Assembly: GCF_907165205.1 (NCBI RefSeq)
Contig: NC_058191.1
Location: forward strand, 17,920,501-17,984,500
Source: Coccinella septempunctata
Lineage: Eukaryota > Arthropoda > Insecta > Coleoptera > Coccinellidae
DNA: 64,000 nt
Reading direction: 5' to 3'
Shown here one piece after another: positions 52,601-60,947 of this stretch. Each line of letters opens with the position of its first letter. The stretch's first letter is position 1. Position numbers and translations under genes: made by a program. Below the pieces are notes generated by a model that was not told where the DNA came from, did no database searches, and saw nothing but the letters and a program-made list of their open reading frames with translations.

Positions 52601-52888
52601 TGGAGCGGCCACATTCTGAGGATGCAAGACACAAGACTCCCCAAAATAGCTCTATACGGCGAACTCACTGAGGGAGCCCGGAAACCAGAGGGCCAGTATA
52701 AGCGGTTTAAGGATACACTACATCAATCCCTAAAATCAGTTAATGCTAATCATAACTGGGAACAACTAGCGTTAGACAGGTCACAGTGGAGGTCTTTGGT
52801 CCACAGTTATAATGGAGAATCGAGAAGGATACAGCGGCGGCCAGATCTGGTTGGAGACTATCCATGCCCTGAGTGTGGAAGGATCTGA
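49697..52888 (+). CDS. EN-RT polyprotein of a non-LTR retrotransposon, nearly intact
   Basis: 1063 codons from an ATG. The endonuclease spans residues about 40-290, with WNVRTL (Asn46), SETRF (Glu82), LLGDFNARVG (Asp191, Asn193) and WTDHR (Asp288, His289), so the visible catalytic set is complete. The RT spans about 530-830, with DKSPGLDGIP, NYRGISLLN, AFIDLSKAFDSV, GIKQGCVLAP and YADD at 785-788. A C-terminal region follows with LLYGSESW and RLRWSGHILRM. The ORF ends at TGA inside CPECGRI; the same frame continues for 16 residues with two His, so a C2H2 finger is cut. The clade is uncertain, RTE-like or a relative. It is the only long uninterrupted retroelement enzyme here and may be young. 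Confidence 0.88.
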   Translation: MDQSNRTKFVSGGKIPSHSDLRGRVPERVNHRTNTNEKHIAFAAWNVRTLIDNPKADRPERRTALIDKELQRTSIAIVALSETRFSDEGSLVEQAYTFFWKGLPEGEIRQHGVGFAIRNDLAAKLTENPVGISERLMTLRFPAANNTFVNIIAVYAPTLNSSDNLKDTFYETLVATLSKIPKRERIILLGDFNARVGRGQDSELWPGIIGKHGIDSINSNGERLLALCAEHNLCITNTYFITRPNSRGTWRHPRSGHWHTLDYVIVRRKDLKEVLVTKPRADLECWTDHRLVISRMKISMRPKYQRKPKYLRERLQISKLQNPSTKDRFTAAVKDSLTPPDYNDDIETHWLRFKSSLTNTAKEILGTERSRKSPDWFADSETHIASLLDAKHKAMKTAINKPGDVAAQIGFINIKREVRQEIRKIKDSWWKEKAREIQAYADNHDYRRFFEAIKTVYGPSRKASFPIRDAHGAILTDDRKILERWKEHYSQVLNQNNDSDLSILDLLPAYSPMASLDDEISMSEIISAIKKNMKNDKSPGLDGIPAEIFKALDEDIVNSLLILFRKIWEQGDVPQDFRDALVINLYKNKGDTSNCNNYRGISLLNVAGKILSKIMANRLIPLLERLLPESQCGFRPNRGTVDLIFTLRQLQEKAREQQSRIYTAFIDLSKAFDSVNRRALWKIMARLGVPEKFLAVCKSLHTNNTARIQHNGSTTDHFSTNSGIKQGCVLAPLLFNIFAIAVSIIADMSMPVRGVGIRFRFDGGLFNLKRLRAKTRTKFITELQYADDCSLIASSSEDLQIMMDTYKHINEALGLKLNIDKTKILVSPPESLQTDISLDNETLEQVEQFKYLGSFINTRANLDTEIHNRINSASRAFWKLKDRVFQNHDLNLKTKTAVYRAVVLPTLLYGSESWTPYRRHIKQLEQTQQRHLRQIMHIRWFHKVSNAEVLQRASCTTIETQVTRARLRWSGHILRMQDTRLPKIALYGELTEGARKPEGQYKRFKDTLHQSLKSVNANHNWEQLALDRSQWRSLVHSYNGESRRIQRRPDLVGDYPCPECGRI

Positions 52889-52966
52889 GGGTCACGGTTG
52901 GGTCTCTTTAGTCACAGGAGGGCACACAGTCGCAACTAGCACTAAGAAGTTACAAGTCTGTTCGAA

Positions 52967-53013
52967 TTTTTTTTTTTTTTTTCTTCTTCTTCTTCTTCTT
53001 CTTCTTCTTCTTT
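52967..53013. repeat. T16 plus (TTC)n simple repeat between two elements
   Basis: A run of 16 T is followed by about nine TTC/CTT units. On the minus strand it reads AATAAATCTAC, then (AAG)n and A16, which fits the 3' tail of the minus-strand Jockey element. The plus-strand EN-RT element ends just before it, at about 52,966. Confidence 0.75.
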
Positions 53014-53177
53014 TTGTAGATTTATTCCCGGTAACGGGATTCAGCAATTAATGAATGAATAAACCGTTCGTCTCTTAGTCGGTTTTCTTCTCGCACATTA
53101 TCGTGCTGGGATTTATGTGTGTATCCTTTATTGGATTAACGCTTTATTGAATTTTTCAATAAGTTTCTGTTGTTATT
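53014..53177 (-). mobile_element. 3' untranslated end of Jockey element
   Basis: About 160 bases after the Jockey ORF2 end, including AATAAA on the minus strand just before the simple-repeat tail. Confidence 0.6.
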
Positions 53178-55113
53178 TTAATCTCTTATTAATTGATCTC
53201 TTGGTCTCCTTCGGTAAATTCGCATTCTCCTCTTGTCTTCCTCTGGGTCGTAGTCCACTAGTCTCCTGAGTTCTTGATTCGGATTGTTTTTCGCTGTTTC
53301 GAATAATTTCTCTGCTTTTCTGTTCATGAATTCCGTTATGGTTATTTTAGGTCCCTATAAATCTGTCTATTCCTGACAAACCAAGGTGCATCTATTGCAC
53401 ATCCTAGCAGCTTGTTTTCAGTGGCCTGAATTCTTTTGATGTGGCTCTTTGCCGCGAAGCCCCAGGAAACTGATCCATAAGTCAGTTGAGGCCTAGCAAC
53501 GGCTTTGATTATCTTCAATTTTGTCTCTTTCGACATGTGGCTTCTTCTTTCTATTAAAGGGTAGAGTCTATTCATCGCTGCTTTCGTTTTGTCGATTGCT
53601 TGTTTGATATGACTTTTCCAAGTAAGTCCTTTGTCAAGCGTTATTCCTAAATATTTGGCTTCATTTTTTCAGTCGATTTCTTCGCCGTCAACTTCCAGTT
53701 TCGTTGTGGGTCGCAGTCTTCTCTTCTGTAGTAATATTGCTTGGCTCTTTTGTCCATTGATCTTGATCTTCCACTTTATGCACCAGTCATTTGTTTCGTC
53801 AATCGTTTCTTGTAGAACTCGTTCGTTTACTTCTGGGTTTCGGTGTCGAGTTGCTATGCCTGTGTCGTCAGCATATAACGTTAGCATGGTTCTTGGATTC
53901 TTCGGAATGTCGTGAATGTATATGTTGTACAGAAGTGGCCCAAGCACTGACCCTTGGGGTACTCCAGCCTCTAAATCTCTTGTTGTGGAGCATTCTCCTT
54001 CCACTTTCACGTAAAATCTTCTATTTTTGAGATAATTCCGGATCAACTTGCATATTTTGATCGAATATCCAGCACTTCTCATCTTATATATTAATCCTTC
54101 ATGCCATACTCTGTCGAAAGCTCTGGCGACGTCTAGTAAAACAAGACCTGTGGCTTGTTTATTTTGGAATCCCTCTGTAATGTACTCTGTGAGCCTTAAT
54201 AATTGTTGCTCTGTTGAATGCTCTCTTCTGAATCCGAACTGTTCTGGCGGTATCAGTTTCAGATTTTCGGTTTCCTCATTTAGCCTCATGGCGATCCTTT
54301 CTACTACTTATCGGTCTGTAGTTTTGTGGGAACTTCTTCTCTTTAAATGGTTTATTGAATACTATGACTTCCGCTGTTTTCCATTTTTCTGGGTAGTGTT
54401 CTGTCCTCATGATTCCATTCGCGATATTTGTTAGAGCGGCTATACCTTTTCTAGGTAATTTCTTTAACATAACATTCGTTATTTTATCGCTTCCGGGAGC
54501 TTTCCTCTTGTTCAAACTTCTAATTATTTCCCTGATTTCATTTGGCGATGTTGGCTTGTCTATTTCAGCAGCCGCTGGTAATTCATCCATTTCTTCATCA
54601 TTTTCTTCAACCAGTTCTTCCAAATCTTCATTATCGTCGTCTATCCTGTAATTTATTCTCGATTCTCTTTCGATCGAGTCCGCCAATGCATCTGCCTTAT
54701 CAGTATTAGTATACGCCATTCCCCTTTCTCCGTGTAGGGGTGGAATTTTAGTATTTTCTCCTCGTAGGCTTTTTTGCATTCTCCATGCAGAATGATCGAT
54801 TGTATTCAGTTCTTGAACCCTTTTGTTCCATCTGCTTGTTCTTAGATCTTTCAGGGCATTTTTCAGAACTTGGCTATGTCGGTTGAGGTTCCTTCTATTC
54901 AGATCATTTTTATTCATCCGATATATTCTTCTTAGTCTTCGATTTTCTCGTATAAGATCTTTTACTTCTTTAGGCGTATCGCCATGAGGATGACTTGGTG
55001 CTGGTCTCTTCTTTTTTCGTAAGCTTTCAATATAATCTCTTCCAGTTTATCAACCGCACATTCCAGATCCTCTGGAGTGCTTATTGTTGGATTTTTGTTC
55101 ATTCCGATAGTAT

Positions 55114-55191
55114 TAAATACAGCCATTTAATACAATCGGAAATAACAGAAATTCCACTGTTATTTCCGATTGTATTAAATGGCTGTATTTA
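55114..55191. repeat. Perfect 35-bp inverted repeat, 8-nt spacer
   Basis: The left arm 55,114-55,148 is the exact reverse complement of the right arm 55,157-55,191. It lies inside the Jockey ORF2, where the right arm reads as normal coding sequence (AKYSHLIQSEIT), so the left arm is an inverted copy. This is the signature of a fold-back or template-switch event. Confidence 0.95.
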
Positions 55192-55535
55192 GCCCAATTG
55201 GTATATTTTCTTATCTCCATCAGTTTTTCTCTTTGCTCTTCTCCAATTGTCAATTCGACGGGATTGTGGTTTGAGGTTCCACCTTCCAAAGTTTCAATAG
55301 AGAATTCTTGAGTTATATTTTTCAATATCGCGATATCTATTACATCTGGTATTCCTATACCAAAAGCAAGATATGTCGGTAACTCTGGTCTAATCACTAT
55401 GGCATTTTGTTTTTCGGCGAAATCCTTGAGTTTTTTGCCATTTCTATTCTCTGCTCTGTTGTTCCATAATGGGGATTTACAGTTGAAATCTCCGATGCAG
55501 ATTTTTGGGTTTGTCCCTTCCAACATGTTGTTTAT

Positions 55536-55543
55536 CTCTTCTT
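55536..55543. repeat. Left 8-bp target site duplication of hAT element
   Basis: CTCTTCTT directly precedes the hAT end CAGTGGCGGCT and is repeated exactly at 56,427-56,434. An 8-bp duplication is characteristic of hAT transposons. Confidence 0.93.
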
Positions 55544-56426
55544 CAGTGGCGGCTGGTCTGTGAGGGCTATAGGGCTACAGCCCCCCATACAAGAAATCAC
55601 AAGAAATCAATCCTTTTATGCTGTTTACCTCCCCATACGATTTTCAATGAAAATATTACTTTCCACGGTTATTTATATAATTTATTAATGTAAAACTTTC
55701 ATGCGACTCCTGCAGTTTTGTTTATTTCAATCTTAATCTAGCAGTTCGTCCCTGCATGGGCGATGAATCGTGTAGCCCCGAATTCTTGCATTCGGACAGT
55801 CATTCGGCTCCAGCCGCAACTCTTCGTGTCGGTCGTTTTAAGGAGTAAAAGGGCTACGATAAAAGTCGCCCCTATCCTCTTCATTCTAGCCGCTGCCGGC
55901 TAGCGTATAGACATCTTAGCGTGCGTTCGTATTTGTTTACGTTTTCAAATCACGGCGGACAATAGTGTTCAAAATATTTTAAAAACTGATGTCGCGAGGC
56001 TTTCGCTGGTGGAAAAAAGCCGTATTCAACTGCTGGGTAGACCGACTCCCGATTTAAATTTAACCCAAGCAGATAAAACTCCAAAAACTTCTCAAGACAA
56101 GTGTATAACAATTGATAACGTATGGGCAAGGGCAGGATTTAGAGATTTGAAGCACCTCAATGAAAAAATTAAGAAGCATGAGCTATCTGCCAAGCATGTA
56201 AATTGTTCGACAGAATTAGCTTTTCTGGTTACGACTAATATCGCTGCTCAATTAGAATACCGGAATAATGTTATTAAGCACAACGAGCAAGTAGATAAGA
56301 ACAGGTATGTTTCAAAAAGAATTATAAATTGCATAAAATTTTGCGGAAAACTGGTTTTAAAATTTCATTTTTTTATTATTATTCTAAAAGTAGCCCCCTA
56401 GTGAACTAGATCACGAGCCGCCACTG
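55544..56426 (+). mobile_element. hAT transposon, internally deleted, 883 bp
   Basis: The ends are inverted. The left end reads CAGTGGCGGCTGGTCTGTG and the right end, reverse complemented, begins CAGTGGCGGCTCGTGATCT. An 8-bp target duplication (CTCTTCTT) flanks both. It sits in the endonuclease region of the Jockey ORF2, so it is younger than that element. At 883 bp it is far too short for a full hAT transposase, so movement would have required an enzyme from elsewhere. Confidence 0.93.
56009..56401 (+). pseudogene. N-terminal hAT transposase fragment
   Basis: 130-codon ORF inside the hAT element. KSRIQLLGRPTPDLNLTQ and GFRDLKHLNEKIKKHELSAKHV resemble the N-terminal region next to a TTF-type zinc finger in hAT transposases. 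The expected Cys-rich part between them is missing, and no DDE core or dimerisation domain follows. The coding phase probably begins upstream of the ATG. It is a relic, not an enzyme. Confidence 0.7.
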
Positions 56427-56434
56427 CTCTTCTT
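56427..56434. repeat. Right 8-bp target site duplication of hAT element
   Basis: Exact second copy of CTCTTCTT following the right hAT terminus. Confidence 0.93.
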
Positions 56435-56930
56435 CCAATAAATTGTTTGGTGGTCGCTTATACGCCGAGGTAATTTCGACTCTTTGACGATTCAATTCGG
56501 CAACAATCGTAACTGTTTCTGTTTCTCCTTGTGTTTCGTCGGATCTGCTTTTGAAGTAGTGTTTCAGATCTGTTCTCACCAATATTGCTACTCCTCCTCC
56601 GGTGTTTGTAATTCTGTCACATCTATACGTTTCATAATTCATGAAATTCAGTCGTCTGTTCCGGTTTATTCTTGTTTCCTGTAGGGCTATAATATCAGGT
56701 TGTCTCTCTGATATTATTTCTTCTATCTCGGCTTTCCGGGTGTTGATTCCGTTTATGTTCCACGAGATTATCTTGAGGGATTTCTTCCTAATATTCGTAA
56801 GGTCCATTAATTCAGTTTAATAAATAATGCTTGGAGTTTTTTCTCCATTTCCCTCTCAATTTTCTACATTATTTTGTTGAAAATTTTTTCCGCGAAGATA
56901 TATTTTCTTTTCCTGTTGACTACTCACAGC

Positions 56931-58186
56931 CTATTTCATTGTAAGCTTCTTCTGTCCTTCTTTTTTCTGAACGGGTTTTGGAGTCTCCCTCTTCTTTTCT
57001 TGCTCTGTAGGTTGGGTCTTCGCTACTTCCTGATTTTTTTGTTCAGAAGTTGTTGTTTTTGTTACCTTCTTTTTCTGTTCAGCTGATTTTCGGGAATTCT
57101 TCATTCTGGTCACCAACTTGAACTCGCTACATCCTTTGTAGCTAGCTGTATGGCCCTCTTCTCCACATAAGAAGCATGTGGCATTTCTCTCTCACCTTTT
57201 CTGGTGAGTGTGCAGTCATCGCTGCTATGACTTCCTGAGCACTTCACGCATCCCCACGGGAAGGAGCATTTGTTTTGTTCATGTCCGTACCTTTGGCACC
57301 TAAAGGCTTACCAAGCTTGGCTTGGACTTTCAGGCCTCTTTTTATGTTCAACCACAATACAGAGGTTGTAGAGTCGCTTCCCTTCGAAGATTTCCTTTTT
57401 CTGGGTTTCAACCAGGTAGAGAGGTATTGGCTTCTTTGTCTTGTTCGATGTCATTCTGGACACCTCAGCGTCTGATATTCCCTGGAATATCAGGTCGTCC
57501 TTATTCAACGCAAGATCAGCGTCGATTGGTAAATGCCTAATAACGGCATATATCTTCTTCTCCTCCTCCATTTGGTAGGTAAAAAATTCTTTACCATGCT
57601 GCTCGAAGAATGTTGTGATTTTTCTAAAATCGTCTACGGGTGACGCGATGATTTTTATACCGTCTTTAACTGTAGTTGCACGGTTGTAGTTTATCCTTTT
57701 TGTGTAGAGAGCTTTAGATATCTCTACCCAATCTGAGGTGCCCATCATCGTGATGGGTGGAATTTTATCTCTTTTAGGCACTTCCGTTGCCTTCTTGACA
57801 GTCTCCTCATCAGAAGAGGAGCTTTCTTTTCGCGCTCGTTTAGTTGGGGGCGCGTTTGGGGCCTTCGCGACCTGCACTGAATCATTTTTCCTCGTTTCGT
57901 GTTGTGAAACAATTCCTATAAGGGAATTATTCTTGGAACCCGCTACCGGTTTTGTGATTGCGGAGTAAGTGGGAGATTTCGGCATATTATTGCGAATCAT
58001 TTCCTCCCTCAAGAGGCGCATCTCACCGACTAACTGTGACACAGTTTCAGTCAGTTTGACTATTTGAGCTTTCAACTGCCCATTTTCTTCTCTGAGCTTT
58101 ACAAGCTCCTCGTGTTCGCCTTCGCTGAATTCTTCAGCATCGGTCGCTTCCATGTAGGAACCCTCATTATCTGAGGTTTCCGACAT
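56931..58186 (-). pseudogene. Jockey-like ORF1 (Gag-like, zinc knuckles), broken
   Basis: The nucleic-acid-binding ORF1 of the same element, ending 124 bases before ORF2. It starts at the ATG at 58,186 with an acidic N-terminus, then a leucine-rich coiled coil at residues about 26-65, a basic linker (TKRARKESSSSDEE) and a pre-zinc-knuckle domain (YAVIRHLPIDADLALNKDDL, PIPLYLVETQ). A TAA at 57,308 and a Cys to Ala change spoil the first knuckle. In the same frame RCQRYGHEQNKC and CVKCSGSHSSDDC follow. A frameshift in a GAGA run near 57,190 precedes CFLCGEEGH and the lysine-rich tail ending at 56,931. Not functional. Confidence 0.85.
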
Positions 58187-58596
58187 GGTTTTATACTCAA
58201 AAATCTCAAAATATCAAACAATTTGAAAATAATAAAATATTCAGGAATCTTCACTGAAATAGTCTAATATAAAACTATGGTATAAAGCCGAATGTTTTAT
58301 ACGCTATGAGAAAAATCAGAAAAGAGATACGAAAAATAAGCTCACCTGATGTTTTCTGCAGTACCAACGAGAAACACCTCTGGACACTGTGGATGAACAC
58401 CAACTTTGAAAATTTTAACGAATTAAAATTCCGATAACAAATATAGAACCTGCACAAACTTCACAGTCGGAATCGCAAAAATTAAACTTCCCTCTCCCCT
58501 CAACTCCACCCACCAACAAACCAAAATGACAACCTCTACCCTATCCTATATTCACGGCCACGGGAACTGCTTACTGACCCTTGGCTGTTCTAGGTC
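58187..58596 (-). other. Jockey 5' region and unassigned sequence
   Basis: About 410 bases between Jockey ORF1 and the next ORF. The part next to 58,186 is probably the Jockey 5' untranslated region. A C-rich stretch near 58,480-58,540 may mark its end. No other signal was found. Confidence 0.35.
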
Positions 58597-59232
58597 TCAA
58601 CTCTCTTTGCTTGGTCGCTCAACGTCAGTATGAACCCTGTTTTCTTCTATAATCTGCTGCAAAGTATATTCTCTGTTATTGATTACAAGTTTATTACCCT
58701 TGATACGTGCGCTGTTTCCTTCTTCAATCGATTTCTTCATACGTTTAACCAAGATCCTTCTCTGTTCTCTTTCCTCCAATGTATAATCTGGAGAAATTGA
58801 TATGCCTGTGCCCTTAAGCCTGCTCACCTTTTGCAGTATACTCTGTCTCACTATTTTGCTGTTCAATTCCAGTAGAATAGGACCCTTTTGATCTTTTCCT
58901 AATCTGTGAACGTCACTGACCGCGTATTGAGGTATTTGCACCTCTAAGTTTTCTTCTAGAGTTTTCTTTACGTTTTTTTCCATTCCATCCACTCCGCTCA
59001 GCCCGTGAATAATCAGATTTTTCTGTCTTGATCTTCTGTCCAGTTGGTTCACTCGATTTCTTAATATTTGATTTTCCTCCTCGAGTGATTGCACCTTATT
59101 CCGCTGTATATATAGTTCCTCTCTCAATGCTCTGACTTCTCTCTTCAATTCTGTACTCAGTGCGTCACAGTGCTTTTTGAATAAAGAGCTCAAGAACTTT
59201 TTTTGAGCCTCGCTGAATTCAACACCATGCAT
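58597..59232 (-). CDS. Orphan coiled-coil/RRM-like ORF1 of a non-LTR retrotransposon
   Basis: About 211 codons from the ATG at 59,232. Residues about 20-75 form a heptad-rich coiled coil (EVRALREELYIQRNKVQSLE). An RRM-like block follows (QKNLIIHGLSG ... VSDVHRLGK ... KGPILLEL) and then a basic C-terminal part (EEREQRRILVKRMKKS). This layout matches trimeric ORF1 proteins of L1- and CR1-type elements, which bind element RNA. No ORF2 follows it; the Jockey element lies downstream instead. It could be the lost ORF1 of a CR1-like element such as that at 46,232, but nothing ties the two together. The ORF is intact. Confidence 0.7.
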   Translation of the reverse strand: MHGVEFSEAQKKFLSSLFKKHCDALSTELKREVRALREELYIQRNKVQSLEEENQILRNRVNQLDRRSRQKNLIIHGLSGVDGMEKNVKKTLEENLEVQIPQYAVSDVHRLGKDQKGPILLELNSKIVRQSILQKVSRLKGTGISISPDYTLEEREQRRILVKRMKKSIEEGNSARIKGNKLVINNREYTLQQIIEENRVHTDVERPSKES

Positions 59233-59475
59233 CACTGAGAACTCGCCCGGTGTATGCTCTCCTTAAGACCGGGTACGAGATGATAACCTCCAGTGGATAT
59301 CACACACATGCAACACACACACCGTCTCCAAGCGTCGATAATGTTGTAATTTTATCGTAGTTTATTTCCACTTAATGATCCCTTTAACCTCGTAAACAGA
59401 ATTTCTTTCCTGGAGAACCCCAACAGTACACAACCATTGTACCAACAAATACTTAGATCCCTAAGTATTTGTTGG
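59233..59475. other. Spacer ending in a 15-bp perfect inverted repeat
   Basis: Non-coding. It includes CA-rich simple sequence near 59,300-59,325. At its end CCAACAAATACTTAG (59,442-59,456) and its exact reverse complement (59,461-59,475) are separated by 4 bases, right where the next Jockey fragment stops. Confidence 0.8.
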
Positions 59476-60289
59476 ATAATTAAAATTTTCGGTCCGATAC
59501 AACCGTTTTAAATTACAATCTCTCGGAGAGCACAAAATCTGCCGTTTCTTGGAACTAAAGCTACCACACATATAATTCGTTATCCTATCTTCTCCCGGCA
59601 CTTTCCTGTTTTTCAATTTCATTATGATCTCTTTGATCTCTGTTGGTGAAGCCGGTTTTGTAATGATTTCGGTTACCGGTGGTTCCATCATCAGTTCTTC
59701 GTTTGCCTCCACTTCTTCTTCTAGATCTTCATTGTCATCATAATTTCTGTAGTTTATTCTGGCTTCTCTCTCAATTGAGTCGGCAAGTGCTTCGGCTTTT
59801 TCAAGTCTCGTATATACCATTCCGTTTGCTCCATGCAGTGGAGGTATAACTGTCCGTTCTCGTCGTAAGCGTTTTTGCATTTTCCAAGCCGAGTGATCTA
59901 TTGTATTCAGTTCACCTCTGGTGCCATCTGTTATTACGCAGTTCTGTTGAAGCATTTTTCAATATCTGACTATGCTTATTCAGTTTCTTCTTGTCTTCTT
60001 TTCGTTTTGTTATTCTGTAGATTTTTCCAAGTCTTCTGTTCTTTTTTATAAGTTCCTTTATATCCCTTGGCGTATCTCCATGTGAATGTTTCGGAATTGA
60101 TTTCCTTATTCTCTTGGTGCTTTCTTCATAGGCTTTTTTCATTTGATTTTCCAATTTTTCAACTGCTTCATCTAATTCATACCAGGTGTTTATTTGGGGA
60201 ATTTCCGTTATTTTCTCCTGAAGTGTGACGACCCCCTGTCTCCAGCTGTTATCATCTTCCTCTCCGAAGATAGAAACCTCGGGTGCCAC
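59476..60289 (-). pseudogene. Jockey-like ORF2 fragment (endonuclease-RT linker)
   Basis: Two overlapping open stretches (60,289-59,912 and 59,955-59,461), offset by a frameshift near 59,930, match the region between endonuclease and RT of the Jockey copy at 54,276-55,110. Shared blocks are KHSHGDTP-like, LNTIDHSAW.MQK.LR, IPPLHG..GM.Y, ALADSIERE.RINYR and P.EI.EII..L..RK. Divergence is substantial, so it is a different subfamily. It ends just after the first RT motif (KVPGEDRITN). Non-functional. Confidence 0.8.
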
Positions 60290-60835
60290 CTCTAGTTTAA
60301 AGTGTTGAGGACACTCGGAACCTGTAGGCGGTATCCCACAGGTGACCAGGAGCTACAGTCAGAGAAGGTTATGTCCAGGGGTAAGATGTTCATGAAGTTC
60401 GGACAGTCCCCTATCTCTGAAATATCTTAGAAACTCTACTCGGGAGAAAAATAAAACACACAATAAACATGAAACTTCTATTCAATACTTTCTATATACA
60501 TAATGATGTCGTAGAGGGTATTGGGTGAATAAGCGGTGCAGAAGCAGAAGCGGGATGCAACGTGCTTTTAATGTAGAAACTCTGTTGGAGACGGATGAAT
60601 GAAAGCATGATGAGTGAGCAAAGTAAGAATGCGGGATGAAGCGGTCGGAGTTAGAATGAAGCAAGAGCGTAAGTGAAATAGTGCAAGTTAACTCTACGTT
60701 GCGTACAAGCGGCGGGTAGTAACATGGGCAAAGTCGGTTATTATAAGCGAGACTGGTGTTAAGACGGATGGCGGTTTGCCGGTATACTTTGGTGAACCGA
60801 GGGAAAAACTAAACCACGGAACAAGGACGACGAAC
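60290..60835. other. Unassigned non-coding region
   Basis: About 550 bases without recognisable coding sequence. The AT-rich middle has AATAAA-type motifs on the plus strand near 60,450. A run rich in GATGAATGAA-type words follows. No repeat family is recognised. Confidence 0.5.
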
Positions 60836-60901
60836 ACACCCGCAAGGGTGTCCTCGGAATCCAAGGTGTTCCGAAATCACGGGGGCTGTACCCACCCCCG
60901 T
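60836..60901. repeat. Three consecutive perfect stem-loops
   Basis: ACACCC-gcaa-GGGTGT (60,836-60,851), TCGGAA/TTCCGA with a 9-base loop (60,854-60,874) and ACGGGGG/CCCCCGT with a 9-base loop (60,879-60,901) follow each other within 66 bases. The first has a GNRA-type loop on the plus strand. Confidence 0.8.
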
Positions 60902-60947
60902 AACCCCGGTGGGTGGCCTAGTTCGAAGGGGATCATACCGGACAGTT

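Larger units (their letters stand above)
53178..56807 (-). pseudogene. Jockey-like ORF2 (endonuclease-RT), broken and split by hAT
   Basis: The minus-strand endonuclease begins at 56,807 with SWNINGINTRK and LQETRINRN, then continues past the hAT insertion with ICIGDFNCKSPLW, GIPDVIDIA and SNHNPVEL. The RT has KAPGSDKITNVML, QNYRPIS, EQFGFRREHSTE, LLDVARAFDRVWH, GVPQGSVLGPLL and YADDTG. The C-terminal part has WKSHI, RPQLTYGS and the tail to 53,178. Damage seen: a 35-bp inverted duplication at 55,114-55,191, a frameshift near 55,000, a small out-of-frame deletion after NYRPIS near 54,300, a TGA for a probable Trp at 53,669, and a frameshift at 53,342. The hAT element plus its 8-bp duplication totals 891 bp and leaves the frame in phase. 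Not functional. Confidence 0.88.

Noticed and set aside
49697..52888. Host gene resembling a craniofacial-development-type protein
   Set aside because: Such annotations usually rest on retroelement endonuclease similarity; here endonuclease and RT motifs are contiguous, so it is a retrotransposon.
52886..52939. TGA as selenocysteine or recoded codon in the EN-RT ORF
   Set aside because: No selenocysteine insertion element was seen, and a simple mutation explains it. Similar TGA stops occur in clearly dead neighbours.
53020..53045. Bacterial-type terminator (CCCG-GTAA-CGGG then T run)
   Set aside because: The context is a eukaryotic retroelement tail; the T run is the opposite strand of its A-rich tail.
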